Assembly: GCA_016926695.1 (NCBI GenBank)
Contig: JAFGOB010000088.1
Coordinates: forward strand, 1 to 64,000
Length of the DNA stretch: 64,000 nucleotides
Direction of reading: 5' to 3'
Source of the DNA: Dehalococcoidales bacterium
GTDB taxonomy: Bacteria; Chloroflexota; Dehalococcoidia; Dehalococcoidales; UBA3254
This document shows, in pieces, positions 16,480 through 25,449 of the stretch. The first letter of the stretch is position 1. Every line of letters starts with the position of its first letter. The position numbers and the translations under genes were made by a program. Under the pieces are notes generated by a model. It was not told where the DNA came from, ran no database searches, and saw only the letters and a list, made by a program, of their open reading frames with translations.

Positions 16480-19400
16480 TCACTCCACCTCCACCGGCGA
16501 GCTTTTTCCATAGCTGGCGGACAGCAGGCCGAAGTCAGCGATATTGATCTTACCGTTGCGGTCGAAATCAGCCTGTTCGTCAAAGTCTTCCTCACTCTGC
16601 TGTTTTCCATATGTGCTTGCCAGGATACCGAAGTCGGAGATATTGATCTTGTTGTCGTTATTGGCATTGCCTTCCATTAAAGTACCCATATCCACGCTTG
16701 CGGATGGAGCTGGAATAGCCACCGCTCGTTTAACACTGGTCAGGCAGTGCGGGCTGACAATGGTGATATCGTAGGTCCCGGATTCGATGCCCTCGGCACT
16801 GGCGATCGCATTATCCCCGTCTTTAGCGGTAGTAAGTTCGAAGTGATATAGCGGTGTGGCTGTAAGAACATCAGAGCCCGGGGTAAAAAGCTCGACCGTA
16901 ACAGGCACCTCCCAGCCGCTCTCCGGCCGCGAGCCGCCCTGGAGCATAACACTGATATCCAGATTGGTCTCTTCGGTGATAATAATAGTGAATTGTTTCT
17001 CACACCAGAGTCCGCCGTTATCGGTGCTTCTTACCCGGATACTGTAAGAGTTTTGGGTCTCGCAATCAAAGACGGCAGATGTTCTCAGACTATCGCCGGA
17101 GATGTTAAAAGAAGCGTTGTCCGTGTCTCCCGTCCCGCTGACGAGGCTGTAGGAAAAGCTATCTCCTTCATCCGGATCGGTAGTTGAAAAGGTGCCGACC
17201 AGTGTATTCGATGCCTGATTTTCAGAGATACTAGTATTACTCAGGCTGATACCAGCAGGAGAATGATTAATCACATCTTCCCCATAATGCAGGATTACTC
17301 TCTCGCCTACAGCAAAAACGTCAATTCCCGAACTGCCCCATACAGAAAACAAAAATTCATCCGTACCGCTATCCATTGGATACCAGTTACTGCCATCATA
17401 ATGCAAAATAGTCCCGTTATTTCCTACTGCAAAGGCATCACTTCCTGAACTAACCCAAATGCCATTCAATCCTTGATCCGTACCGCTATCCATTTCATTC
17501 CAGTTACTGCCGTCATAATGCAGGATGGTCCCATAATTTCCTGCTGCAAAAACATTACTCCCCGAGCTTCCCCAAATACAATCCAATTGTGTATCGGTGC
17601 CGCTATCCATTTCATTCCAGTCACTGCCGTCGTAATGCAGAATGGTCCCATGACCGCCTACAGCAAACACATCGTTCCCCGAGTTCCCCCAAATAGCATG
17701 TATCGATTGATTCGTACCGCTTTCCATTGCATCCCAGTGGCTGCCGTCATAATGAAAGATATTCCCATGATCGCCTGCGGCAAAAACATCGCTTCCCGAA
17801 CTCCCCCAAACAGAATACATACATTCATCATAACCGCTCACAGGACCCCAGGCATTTCCGTCATAATGCAGGGGAGAGTCGGTTACACCCCCTGTAAAAA
17901 CATCATTCCCTGAACTGCCCCAGATACAATACAGAATAAAGTCTCCGCCTAATTCAACGCCACTGTCCATTTCGCTCCAGGCGCTGCCGTTATAATGGGA
18001 GATTGTTGAGCCAACTGCAAAGACATCGCTTCCCGAACTGCCCCAAACAGCTTCATACATTTCGATTTTACCGTTCATATGACTCCAGGTACTGCCATCG
18101 TAATGCAGAATTTCTCCATTTCCACTTACGATAAAAACATCGCTTCCCGAGCTACCCCAGACACCAGAGAACGATTTACCCGTATCGCTATATATTTCAC
18201 TCCAGGTACTGCCGTCATAGTGCAGTATAGTTCCAGAGCCTATAATAAAGACATCATTTTCCGAGCTGCCCCAAACACCATCGAAACATTTATCCGTATC
18301 GTTGAATATTTCACTCCAGGCACTACCGTCATAGTGCAGAATAATCCCGTGACCTGCCGCAAAGATATCAGTTGACGAACTGCCCCAGATGCAGGTGAGA
18401 ACTGCTGAAGTATCAACATTCATTGAACTCCAGGCACTGCCTTTATAATGCAGGATTGTTCCATTAGCTCCCGTGGCAAAGACATCATTTACCGAGCTTC
18501 CCCAAATACCAAATAACGGTTCACCCGTACCGCTATCCATTTCGTCCCAGTTACTGCCGTCATAATGAAGGATAGTCCCATGTCCACCCGCAATAAAAAC
18601 ATCGCCTCCCGAGCTTCCCCAAACATCATACAACCATTCATCCGTTCCGCTGTCCATCGTATCCCAGGCACTGCCGTCATAATGCAGGATAGTGCCATCA
18701 TAGCCTGCGGCAAAAATATCGCTTCCCGAGCTGCCCCAAACAGCAAACAACGATTCATCCGTACCGCTGTCCATTGTGCTCCAGGCACTGCCGTCATAAT
18801 GCTCGATAGCCCCGGTGTAACCAACAATAAAAACATCTGTTGCCGAAGTACCCCAGACACTTCTACAATATATGCCATCACCACCCACCATGGTACTCCA
18901 ACGGTTTTCATTCTCGTTAATTTCTAATTTGGCGACAAAACTATCCTGACCGGCGCATTCCTGAACGGGGTTTCCCCAGCCTTCATCACTGTAGCCGGCC
19001 ACGTAAAAATTCTCTTCTGCGTCCAGGACGGCGCCTACGGCATAGTCATCACCGGCGCCCCCCAGGAAGACCAGCGACTCCAGCTCCCCGTTGTTATTCA
19101 ACAAAGCGGCAAAACCATCTTCCTCTCCGCCATAGGCAGACTGCTGATTTCCCCCTGCTGCAATACCCTGCTGTTGAACACAATCAGCGTACTGCGGAAA
19201 ACCCCATGCGGCTTGACTATACCCGGAAACCAGGGCATAACCGCTGGAATCTACCGCTATTCCCTGTCCGATGTCATCCCCGTCTCCACCCAGGAAGGTA
19301 CTCCATAGCAAATTGCCATCACTGCCCAGTTCAGCGGCAAAGGCATCCTCACCGGAGGTATACCCGTTAACAGGTTCACCCCAGGCAGCATCACTGCGGC

Positions 19401-20373
19401 CGGAAAGAAAGATATTGTTACTGCTGTCGGTATCCAGATACAGACCATGATCATTACCGCTGCCGCCCAGGAAGGTATTCCAGTTTAACGCACCGTCACT
19501 GGTGAACTGGGCAACCCAGGCGTCACTATTGCCATTGCCGTTATACCCGTTTACAGGCTGGCCCCAGGTGTTTTCATCGCTTCCGGTAACAACGAGATTC
19601 CAGTTGCTGTCCAGAGTGAGGAAATGTCCGGACCCGCCCAGAAAAGAAATCCAGTCAATATTACCGCTGGAATCCAAACGGGTGACAAAGGTATTACCAC
19701 TTCCAGCTACCTGTAAAGGATCATCCCAGGTGAATTCACTGGAGCCGGTAACATAGATGTATTCATTATTATCTACGGCGATGCCATTACCTGAATCATA
19801 CCCGTTTGTGCCCAAAAATGTATTCCAGAGCATCTCTCCATCATCGTAATGAAAACAGGCTACAAAGCCATCGTTATCGTCCGTATGCGGTCTGACAGGA
19901 TCACCCCAGCCGCTGTCTGTTGAACCGGAAACATAAACCTTCCCCGATGGGCCAAGTGCGACGCCCCAGCCGCTATCTGCTCCATCTCCCCCCAAAAAGG
20001 TATTCCAGTCCAGGGAACCGTCAGTCCCCACTTTGGCCAGGAAGGCATCCTGTCCGGAACCGAATTCATTGACCGGATTTCCCCATCTGCTATCACTGTA
20101 TCCGGTTATATAGGTGTTTCCTTCGCTATCCACCGCCACAGCATGGCTGTTGGCATTTCCGCCCAAAAAAGTACTCCAGTCCATTTGCAGTCCGGGTCCC
20201 GTAACGGACACCGCAGATGCATCATTTGATACCAGGTTCGACATTATGGCTGTTGCTGATGATTCCGAAGCTGCCGCAACCGACGTATCGAAACCGGGAG
20301 GTGTTGCATATAAACCGCTCAATATCAGCGCTAAACTAACCACTGAACAGTAAACCAACTGCTGGACTTTCAA
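16480..20373 (-). CDS. Large secreted beta-propeller repeat protein with dockerin
   Basis: About 1297 residues. TTG 20373 is preferred as start because GAGGAG lies 6 bases before it; it opens MKVQQLVYCS and a signal peptide ending near AAASESS. Then follow seven SBBP-type propeller repeats (W-x-T-F-L-G-G ... Y-V/I-T-G-x-S) to about residue 500, and fourteen units of about 39 residues with consensus WGSSGSDVFAAG...GTILHYDGS.W..MDSGT. A cadherin-like domain comes next (SISENQASNTLVGTFSTTDPDEGDSF). At the C terminus is a type I dockerin with two calcium loops (NNDNKINISDFGILAS and DRNGKINIADFGLLS). Dockerins bind cohesins; no cohesin gene is in the window. Role: probably cell-surface or extracellular binding. 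Monocistronic. Confidence 0.88.
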   Translation of the reverse strand: MKVQQLVYCSVVSLALILSGLYATPPGFDTSVAAASESSATAIMSNLVSNDASAVSVTGPGLQMDWSTFLGGNANSHAVAVDSEGNTYITGYSDSRWGNPVNEFGSGQDAFLAKVGTDGSLDWNTFLGGDGADSGWGVALGPSGKVYVSGSTDSGWGDPVRPHTDDNDGFVACFHYDDGEMLWNTFLGTNGYDSGNGIAVDNNEYIYVTGSSEFTWDDPLQVAGSGNTFVTRLDSSGNIDWISFLGGSGHFLTLDSNWNLVVTGSDENTWGQPVNGYNGNGNSDAWVAQFTSDGALNWNTFLGGSGNDHGLYLDTDSSNNIFLSGRSDAAWGEPVNGYTSGEDAFAAELGSDGNLLWSTFLGGDGDDIGQGIAVDSSGYALVSGYSQAAWGFPQYADCVQQQGIAAGGNQQSAYGGEEDGFAALLNNNGELESLVFLGGAGDDYAVGAVLDAEENFYVAGYSDEGWGNPVQECAGQDSFVAKLEINENENRWSTMVGGDGIYCRSVWGTSATDVFIVGYTGAIEHYDGSAWSTMDSGTDESLFAVWGSSGSDIFAAGYDGTILHYDGSAWDTMDSGTDEWLYDVWGSSGGDVFIAGGHGTILHYDGSNWDEMDSGTGEPLFGIWGSSVNDVFATGANGTILHYKGSAWSSMNVDTSAVLTCIWGSSSTDIFAAGHGIILHYDGSAWSEIFNDTDKCFDGVWGSSENDVFIIGSGTILHYDGSTWSEIYSDTGKSFSGVWGSSGSDVFIVSGNGEILHYDGSTWSHMNGKIEMYEAVWGSSGSDVFAVGSTISHYNGSAWSEMDSGVELGGDFILYCIWGSSGNDVFTGGVTDSPLHYDGNAWGPVSGYDECMYSVWGSSGSDVFAAGDHGNIFHYDGSHWDAMESGTNQSIHAIWGNSGNDVFAVGGHGTILHYDGSDWNEMDSGTDTQLDCIWGSSGSNVFAAGNYGTILHYDGSNWNEMDSGTDQGLNGIWVSSGSDAFAVGNNGTILHYDGSNWYPMDSGTDEFLFSVWGSSGIDVFAVGERVILHYGEDVINHSPAGISLSNTSISENQASNTLVGTFSTTDPDEGDSFSYSLVSGTGDTDNASFNISGDSLRTSAVFDCETQNSYSIRVRSTDNGGLWCEKQFTIIITEETNLDISVMLQGGSRPESGWEVPVTVELFTPGSDVLTATPLYHFELTTAKDGDNAIASAEGIESGTYDITIVSPHCLTSVKRAVAIPAPSASVDMGTLMEGNANNDNKINISDFGILASTYGKQQSEEDFDEQADFDRNGKINIADFGLLSASYGKSSPVEVE
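17281..18855 (-). repeat. Array of fourteen ~117-base coding repeats
   Basis: Thirteen full units and one partial, each encoding about 39 residues beginning WGSS (variants WGTS, WGNS, WVSS) and containing HYDGS. Neighbouring units match closely in DNA, suggesting recent unit duplication; the array is translated, so it is not a CRISPR. Confidence 0.85.
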
Positions 20374-20917
20374 ATCTTTCTCCTCTTCAAGCCGCACAGC
20401 GCCTATATTCTTTCAGACTCATCCGGGATGAAAAAGTTAAACTTGTAACGATCCCCGGTGACATCATGAAGCACAGCAATGGATAATATCCGACTTTTTT
20501 CAGGAAGTATCAAAAATGGTTCAAAAACAGGTCTCAAACCAATCTTGAAATTTAATAAAAGGACCTTCGCCAGGCGTTACTATAATCCAGTCATTGAGCA
20601 TTCCGAGTTGCCAGGATAATTTCATCCAAATTTCCTGTTCCATATATGTTATATCAGATATATTTAAAAGTCAAAATTAGTTACAGGTAATAATTTAGGG
20701 AGAAGGAAGCGGAATTATGTTGAATTTATCTGACTTTTATCATATCTCCATGTTTAGTCCTAAAAAAAAACTTTTCCAGTATTATAACATCCGGTTGCCG
20801 GCAACGAAGCCCCCTGCCGGGTGAATATATTGACTTCACATGTAGCCGCTGATAACATGGAAGCAGGGGTAAACCGTATATGGGAACAATTTACAATCCG
20901 GACCTGTTACAAGCACT
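20374..20917. other. Non-coding stretch
   Basis: Contains the leader of the exoprotein gene on its left. No gene is supported. The right edge passes into the lysA remnant. Confidence 0.45.
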
Positions 20918-21094
20918 ATTACTCCGGCAGGGCGTATGGTCACGGGCGGCTGGGATCTGGTGGAAATGGCAGCCGAATTCGGTACGCCTTTATATATCTT
21001 TGACGAGAAGACCCTGAGAGAAAAGCGCCGCGAGTTCAAAAACGAGTTCGATCTTTGTTACTTTTACGACTTCCGGCATATGTATATTGTGTGA
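20918..21094 (+). pseudogene. lysA: Diaminopimelate decarboxylase N-terminal remnant
   Basis: The frame reads ITPAGRMVTGGWDLVEMAAEF followed by GTPLYIFDEKTLREKRREF, the well-known opening of LysA (GG-x-D-L-V-E-L-A-x-x-Y-G-T-P-L-Y-V-x-D-E). It stops at TGA 21092 after only about 35 recognisable residues, so the catalytic barrel and the PLP lysine are missing. The break falls directly in front of holB, which suggests a deletion or rearrangement that joined the two. A working lysA must lie elsewhere if lysine and peptidoglycan are made by this route. Confidence 0.7.
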
Positions 21095-21101
21095 GGGATT
21101 G

Positions 21102-22142
21102 ATGTGGCGGACGATAGGACAACCTGCAATTATTGATTTATTCAGTAGAGCTGTTACACATGGCTCTCTTTCCCATGCTTACCTGCTGGTAGGACCGCAG
21201 CATTCGGGGAAAATGACCCTTGCCACGGACCTGGCAATGACACTAAACTGCTGTGCGGAACAGTCCCTGCGCCCTTGCGGAGAATGCTCTTCCTGCCGGA
21301 AGATCAAAGAGGTCAGGCACCCGGATGTGGTTGTGACGGGGCTTATTTCCAGCCAGGCCGGTGAGGAAACAAGGGAAAAGACCGAGATAGGCATCGAACA
21401 GATCAAGGAGATGCTTCATTCGGCCAGCCTTCCTCCCTTTGAAGGCAGGCAGAGGGTCTATATCATCGAGGAAGCCGGGCTCCTGTCACTGGACGCCGCC
21501 AACCGTTTACTAAAGAGCCTGGAGGAGCCTCCCTCCGGAGTAATATTTCTCCTTCTGACTGCCACCGAGGCCATGGTCCCTGCAACGGTGATATCAAGAT
21601 GCCAGCGGCTGAACATGGCCCGCATTAAGACCGGCGATATCGAAGCAGCCCTGGTAGAGAAGTGGGAAATCGAGAGGGAGAAAGCCGGACTGCTGGCCCG
21701 CCTGAGCAGGGGATGCCTGGGCTGGGCCGTTGAAACAGCGAACAAAAATGACTTCCGGGAAGAACGCAGGGAGCAGTTTGAACGAATGCTTGCGATGATA
21801 AAAGGCGATATAAGTGAGAGATTTGCCATATCAACCCAATTAGCTCTACAATTCGCTAGGAAGAGGGATTCTGTATATGAAACGCTGGATACGTGGGCCG
21901 GTTGGTGGCGTGACGTACTTCTGGTTAAAACTGGCTGTCATGCTGGTGTTGTTAGTTTCGATTTTAGTCCTGCTCTGGCTGAATTGGCCGGGGTTTATAA
22001 CCTGGAACAGATAAAGGATGCTGTTTTAAGCATTATACAGGCCTCCGGGCAACTGAAGTTAAACGCCAATGCTCGCCTGGCGCTGGAGGTAATGATGTTG
22101 AATTTGCCCAGGTATCCTTCAAATCAAGCTGCCAGGCTGTAG
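21102..22142 (+). CDS. holB: DNA polymerase III delta' subunit
   Basis: About 346 residues from ATG 21102, with GAGGG just upstream. AAA+ clamp-loader subunit: SHAYLLVGPQHSGKMTLA is the P-loop region, CGECSSCRKI gives the zinc-binding cysteines of the gamma/delta' family, and HPDVV and SLEEPPSGVIFLLLTA are typical. The SRC motif appears as VISRCQRL. The P-loop is degenerate (GPQHSGK), as is usual for delta', which does not hydrolyse ATP. It is followed 15 bases later by the PSP1-domain gene, an arrangement common in Gram-positive bacteria and Chloroflexota. Confidence 0.92.
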   Translation: MWRTIGQPAIIDLFSRAVTHGSLSHAYLLVGPQHSGKMTLATDLAMTLNCCAEQSLRPCGECSSCRKIKEVRHPDVVVTGLISSQAGEETREKTEIGIEQIKEMLHSASLPPFEGRQRVYIIEEAGLLSLDAANRLLKSLEEPPSGVIFLLLTATEAMVPATVISRCQRLNMARIKTGDIEAALVEKWEIEREKAGLLARLSRGCLGWAVETANKNDFREERREQFERMLAMIKGDISERFAISTQLALQFARKRDSVYETLDTWAGWWRDVLLVKTGCHAGVVSFDFSPALAELAGVYNLEQIKDAVLSIIQASGQLKLNANARLALEVMMLNLPRYPSNQAARL

Positions 22143-22157
22143 AGAGAGAGGTGCAAA

Positions 22158-23213
22158 ATGCCTGATATTGTTGGAGTCCGGTTCAAGAAAGCCGGTAAAG
22201 TATATTACTTCGACCCCTGCGGGATTGACTGTAAAATCCAGGACTTTGTAGTAGTCCAGACCGCCAGGGGTGTCGAAATGGGACAGGTAATGATTTCGCC
22301 CAAACAGATTCTTGCCAGTGAAATCTCCTCCGAATTAAAGCCCATCCTGCGTAAAGCCAATGAAGAGGATGTCAAACGTTCTGATGGCTTTACTGCCAAA
22401 GAAAGCGGCGCCATGGAAGAATGCGACAGGATGATCAAAAGGCTCAACCTGCCCATGAAACTGGTTTCAGCGGAATATAATCTGGACGGCGGACGGCTAA
22501 CTTTTTATTTTACGGCTGAAGAGAGGGTTGACTTCCGCGAACTTGTGCGTGAGCTGACCGCATTTTTTAAAACGCGCATCGAACTGCGGCAGATCGGCCC
22601 GCGTGACCAGGCCAAAATCGTGGGAGGTCTGGGCCGCTGCGGGCGCAGCCTTTGCTGCGGCTCTTTTCTCACGGAGTTCAGTCCCGTTTCCATCAAGATG
22701 GCCAAGGAGCAGGACCTTCCACTTGACCCGATGAAAATCTCCGGCGTCTGCGGGCGGCTGCAATGCTGCCTGGCTTTTGAAAGCGCACAGTACCATGAGG
22801 CCAAAGCCCTGCTCCCCAGGAAAGGAGTTCAGGTCAAAACGCCCAATGGTCCAGGTATAGTGACAGGCGGAAACCCGCTCAAAGAAACCATCCAGGTGGA
22901 ACTTGAGAGCAAGGCCAGCGCGGAATTCCCTCTTAATCAGATAACCTTAATAAGTGCCCCCTCCGCCCAACCCGCGGAAGAGAACGAAACAGAAGCAGAG
23001 GCAGAGGGAAACGAAGGGTCTGAATCTTCTTGTACTGACGAAAATGGAAGTTCTCAAGCCGAAACAACAGGACAAAAACCGCCCGGAATAAAAACTGCCC
23101 AAAACGGTTACAGGTCCCGGAATGGATCCCCCCAGCCGTTCAAGTCCGACCCGGCAGAACCCGGAAAGCCGGTACAGGGGGACAACCCGGCACCGGGTAG
23201 CAGCCCGGCATGA
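22158..23213 (+). CDS. PSP1-domain protein (RicT/YaaT-like)
   Basis: A 351-residue protein. The PSP1 domain occupies about 1-265, with GLGRCGRSLCCGSFLTEF and GVCGRLQCCLAFE supplying the conserved cysteines that bind an iron-sulfur cluster in the B. subtilis RicT complex. From about residue 275 the tail is acidic, Glu/Ser/Pro-rich and probably disordered. In B. subtilis the homologue supports RNA maturation with RNase Y and affects sporulation and competence. It follows holB closely as in many genomes. The frame after its stop codon encodes more of the same low-complexity composition one base-shift away, hinting at a frameshift in the tail. Confidence 0.88.
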   Translation: MPDIVGVRFKKAGKVYYFDPCGIDCKIQDFVVVQTARGVEMGQVMISPKQILASEISSELKPILRKANEEDVKRSDGFTAKESGAMEECDRMIKRLNLPMKLVSAEYNLDGGRLTFYFTAEERVDFRELVRELTAFFKTRIELRQIGPRDQAKIVGGLGRCGRSLCCGSFLTEFSPVSIKMAKEQDLPLDPMKISGVCGRLQCCLAFESAQYHEAKALLPRKGVQVKTPNGPGIVTGGNPLKETIQVELESKASAEFPLNQITLISAPSAQPAEENETEAEAEGNEGSESSCTDENGSSQAETTGQKPPGIKTAQNGYRSRNGSPQPFKSDPAEPGKPVQGDNPAPGSSPA

Positions 23214-23674
23214 TACCAGAAACATCCGATGAAAACGACACTGCTTCTTCAGCGGACACAGCAAACCATCCCGCCGGACCGTCCGGAAAAGAAACGGCTC
23301 CTCTGGGGTCCCCCTCACCTTCCTGTTCCTCTTCCGCAAGGGGCTTTTCTTTATACATACTTGGCACAGGGGGCTAAAAAAGTTTGTCATTTGCAGCCCA
23401 TTCAGAGTCCCGATACATCCTTTTACGCCTTATCGGAACGTAGGAATCTCATAATATCAGGCAAGGCGAAAACAAGGAGATTCTCACGGCACCCCGATAG
23501 AGGACAAAAGGAATCGGGGTACCTCAGAATGGTCGAAATATCTTAAATGCTTCTCCTCCATTGGTAAACCCACGGTGTCAAGTGTGTAACTGGGTAAGCA
23601 CATTGGGGAGAGGGATAGCGGGGAGAAGGAGACTTGTTACGGGAAACTGAATGTCCCAAATCAGGAGGGGTGTA
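23214..23674. other. Non-coding stretch with a palindromic repeat
   Basis: No gene is supported. At about 23490-23520, ACCCCGAT and ATCGGGGT pair around AGAGGACAAAAGGA. The segment running to CCTCAGAATGG resembles the dispersed repeat family, more weakly than the four listed copies. The first 170 bases may be the detached tail of the PSP1 gene. Confidence 0.5.
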
Positions 23675-24190
23675 TTACTGAGCCGTGCATGGCAGGTATT
23701 TCTGCCATGGTCCCTGTGTTTCGAGGAAATGATAGGGAATACTGATATAAACGCTGGCTGAAGGCCGGACTGGTATTTTAGAAAGCTTCATGCGGGCTTG
23801 CTCGGGCGTTCTTCCCGCTTTTTTACGATTGCAGGAGGCACAGGCGCTGACCAGGTTATCCCAGGTATGTTTGCCACCCTGCTTCCTGGGAACCACATGA
23901 TCCAGCGTCAACTGGTGACTCTGTTTGCCGCAGTACTGGCAGGTATAGTGGTCCCGGTTGAAGATCTCAACACGGGTCAGCTTGGGCTGGGGGCGGGGCC
24001 TTTTTACCATGTAGGCCAACCGGATCACCGAGGGTAAAGGATATGAATTCCGCGTGGTATGAATATCTCCAGTCCCGTTCTCAAGCATCTCTGCCTTGCC
24101 TCTGAAAATCAGGGAAAGAGCCCGGCGTGCTCGACAAACATTCAGTGGCTCATAACTTTCATTTAAAACCAGACAAGGACGGTCTATCAT
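23675..24190 (-). CDS. HNH endonuclease
   Basis: A 171-residue protein. The N-terminal segment PCLVLNESYEPLNVCRARRALSLIFRGKAEML is the conserved lead of a widespread bacterial HNH family. The nuclease site is in YTCQYCGKQSHQLTLDHVVPRKQGG...WDNLVSACASCNRKK: two CxxC pairs for zinc, the DHV histidine as catalyst and the N of the HNH triad. Members are chromosomal, often next to housekeeping genes, and their role is not established. It is divergent from dxr (start codons 113 bases apart). Confidence 0.92.
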   Translation of the reverse strand: MIDRPCLVLNESYEPLNVCRARRALSLIFRGKAEMLENGTGDIHTTRNSYPLPSVIRLAYMVKRPRPQPKLTRVEIFNRDHYTCQYCGKQSHQLTLDHVVPRKQGGKHTWDNLVSACASCNRKKAGRTPEQARMKLSKIPVRPSASVYISIPYHFLETQGPWQKYLPCTAQ

Positions 24191-24303
24191 GTACTATCCT
24201 TTGCGCCTTTCCATCTATTTTAATCGCATTGACTTTCGGAATGCAAATCAATCTTTACCAGTCCTCTGCATTCGGTCTGTATTTGTTGTATGATAGTTAT
24301 AAG

Positions 24304-25449
24304 ATGGTTGCTTACAAGTCACCCAAGCGTCTGGCCGTACTCGGTTCGACGGGATCAATAGGAAGGCAAACCCTGGACATAGTCCGCGGGTTTCCTGATA
24401 GATTCCAGATAAAAGGGCTGGCCGCGGGACATAACCTGGAATTGCTGCAAAAACAGATTGCTGAGTTCAAGCCTGAAGTGGTCTGTTTCATGGGCGATAA
24501 AAGTATTTTAAGCGGCGAAAGATGCGGGTTTTTACCTCTTGAGGATATGGCGGTTCATCCGCATATCGACCTGGTGGTTATTGCCACATCCGGTAAAGCG
24601 GGACTGGCCCCAACCCTGTCCGCGATCGGGGCCGGTAAGCAAATCGCACTGGCAAATAAGGAAGCTCTTGTCATGGCCGGTGAAATTATCCAGGCTGCGC
24701 TGAAGAACAGCAGCGGCCGCATTCTACCGGTAGACAGCGAACACAGCGCAGTCTGGCAGTGCATGGCCGGGGAGCCTGATAAACCTGCCAGGATAATACT
24801 GACCGCATCGGGCGGCCCGTTCCTGCAATATACAGCCGAACAGCTTTCCCGTGTGACCGTGGAAGACGCGCTGAAACACCCTTCCTGGAAGATGGGTAAG
24901 AAGGTAACCGTAGATTCCGCCACACTGATGAATAAGGGACTGGAAGTGATCGAAGCCCACTGGCTGTTCGATATGCCCTACGATAATATAGAGATCCTTT
25001 TACATCCCCAGAGCATTATACATTCGATGATTCAAATGGCCGACGGCACGCTTAAAGCCCAATTGAGCTGCCCGGACATGCGCTTCCCCATCCAGTATGC
25101 GCTGTCCTATCCCGAACGTCTGCCTAATCCGGGACTGCCCGTGATGGACTGGGGCAAATACGGCAGCCTGGTCTTCAAGAAGCCTGACTACAACCTCTTT
25201 CCCTGCCTGAAAACTGCTATCGAAGCCGGCCGCCAGGGCGGAACATATCCGGCCGTTTTATGCGCCGCCGATGAAATCGCCGTGGACCTGTTTCTGAAAA
25301 GACGTCTGGGTTTTACCTCTATCGCCGGTATCGTTCAGCAGGTTCTTGGCGAGCATTCCCCTTCCCGGAAGCCCTCCCTGAAGGAAATAATGGAGGCTGA
25401 TGAGTGGGCCAGGAGAAGAGCTTACGAACTGTGTAACGGAGTCAGTTGA
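24304..25449 (+). CDS. dxr: 1-deoxy-D-xylulose 5-phosphate reductoisomerase
   Basis: About 381 residues from ATG 24304 (MVAYKSPKRLAVLGSTGSIG). The frame is open further upstream, but homologues start here; the ribosome site is weak. Second step of the MEP isoprenoid pathway: converts DXP to MEP with NADPH. Seen are the nucleotide-binding GSTGSIGRQTLDIV, the catalytic-loop ANKEALVMAG, PVDSEHSAVWQC and MNKGLEVIEAHWLF. Length matches the family. Its stop overlaps the start of rseP by one base (TGATG), so the two are translated as a pair, as in many bacteria. Confidence 0.96.
   Translation: MVAYKSPKRLAVLGSTGSIGRQTLDIVRGFPDRFQIKGLAAGHNLELLQKQIAEFKPEVVCFMGDKSILSGERCGFLPLEDMAVHPHIDLVVIATSGKAGLAPTLSAIGAGKQIALANKEALVMAGEIIQAALKNSSGRILPVDSEHSAVWQCMAGEPDKPARIILTASGGPFLQYTAEQLSRVTVEDALKHPSWKMGKKVTVDSATLMNKGLEVIEAHWLFDMPYDNIEILLHPQSIIHSMIQMADGTLKAQLSCPDMRFPIQYALSYPERLPNPGLPVMDWGKYGSLVFKKPDYNLFPCLKTAIEAGRQGGTYPAVLCAADEIAVDLFLKRRLGFTSIAGIVQQVLGEHSPSRKPSLKEIMEADEWARRRAYELCNGVS

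Noticed and set aside
17281..18855. Regular repeats of about 117 bases, CRISPR-like at first sight
   Set aside because: The repeats have no unique spacers and are translated as WGSS units inside one gene.
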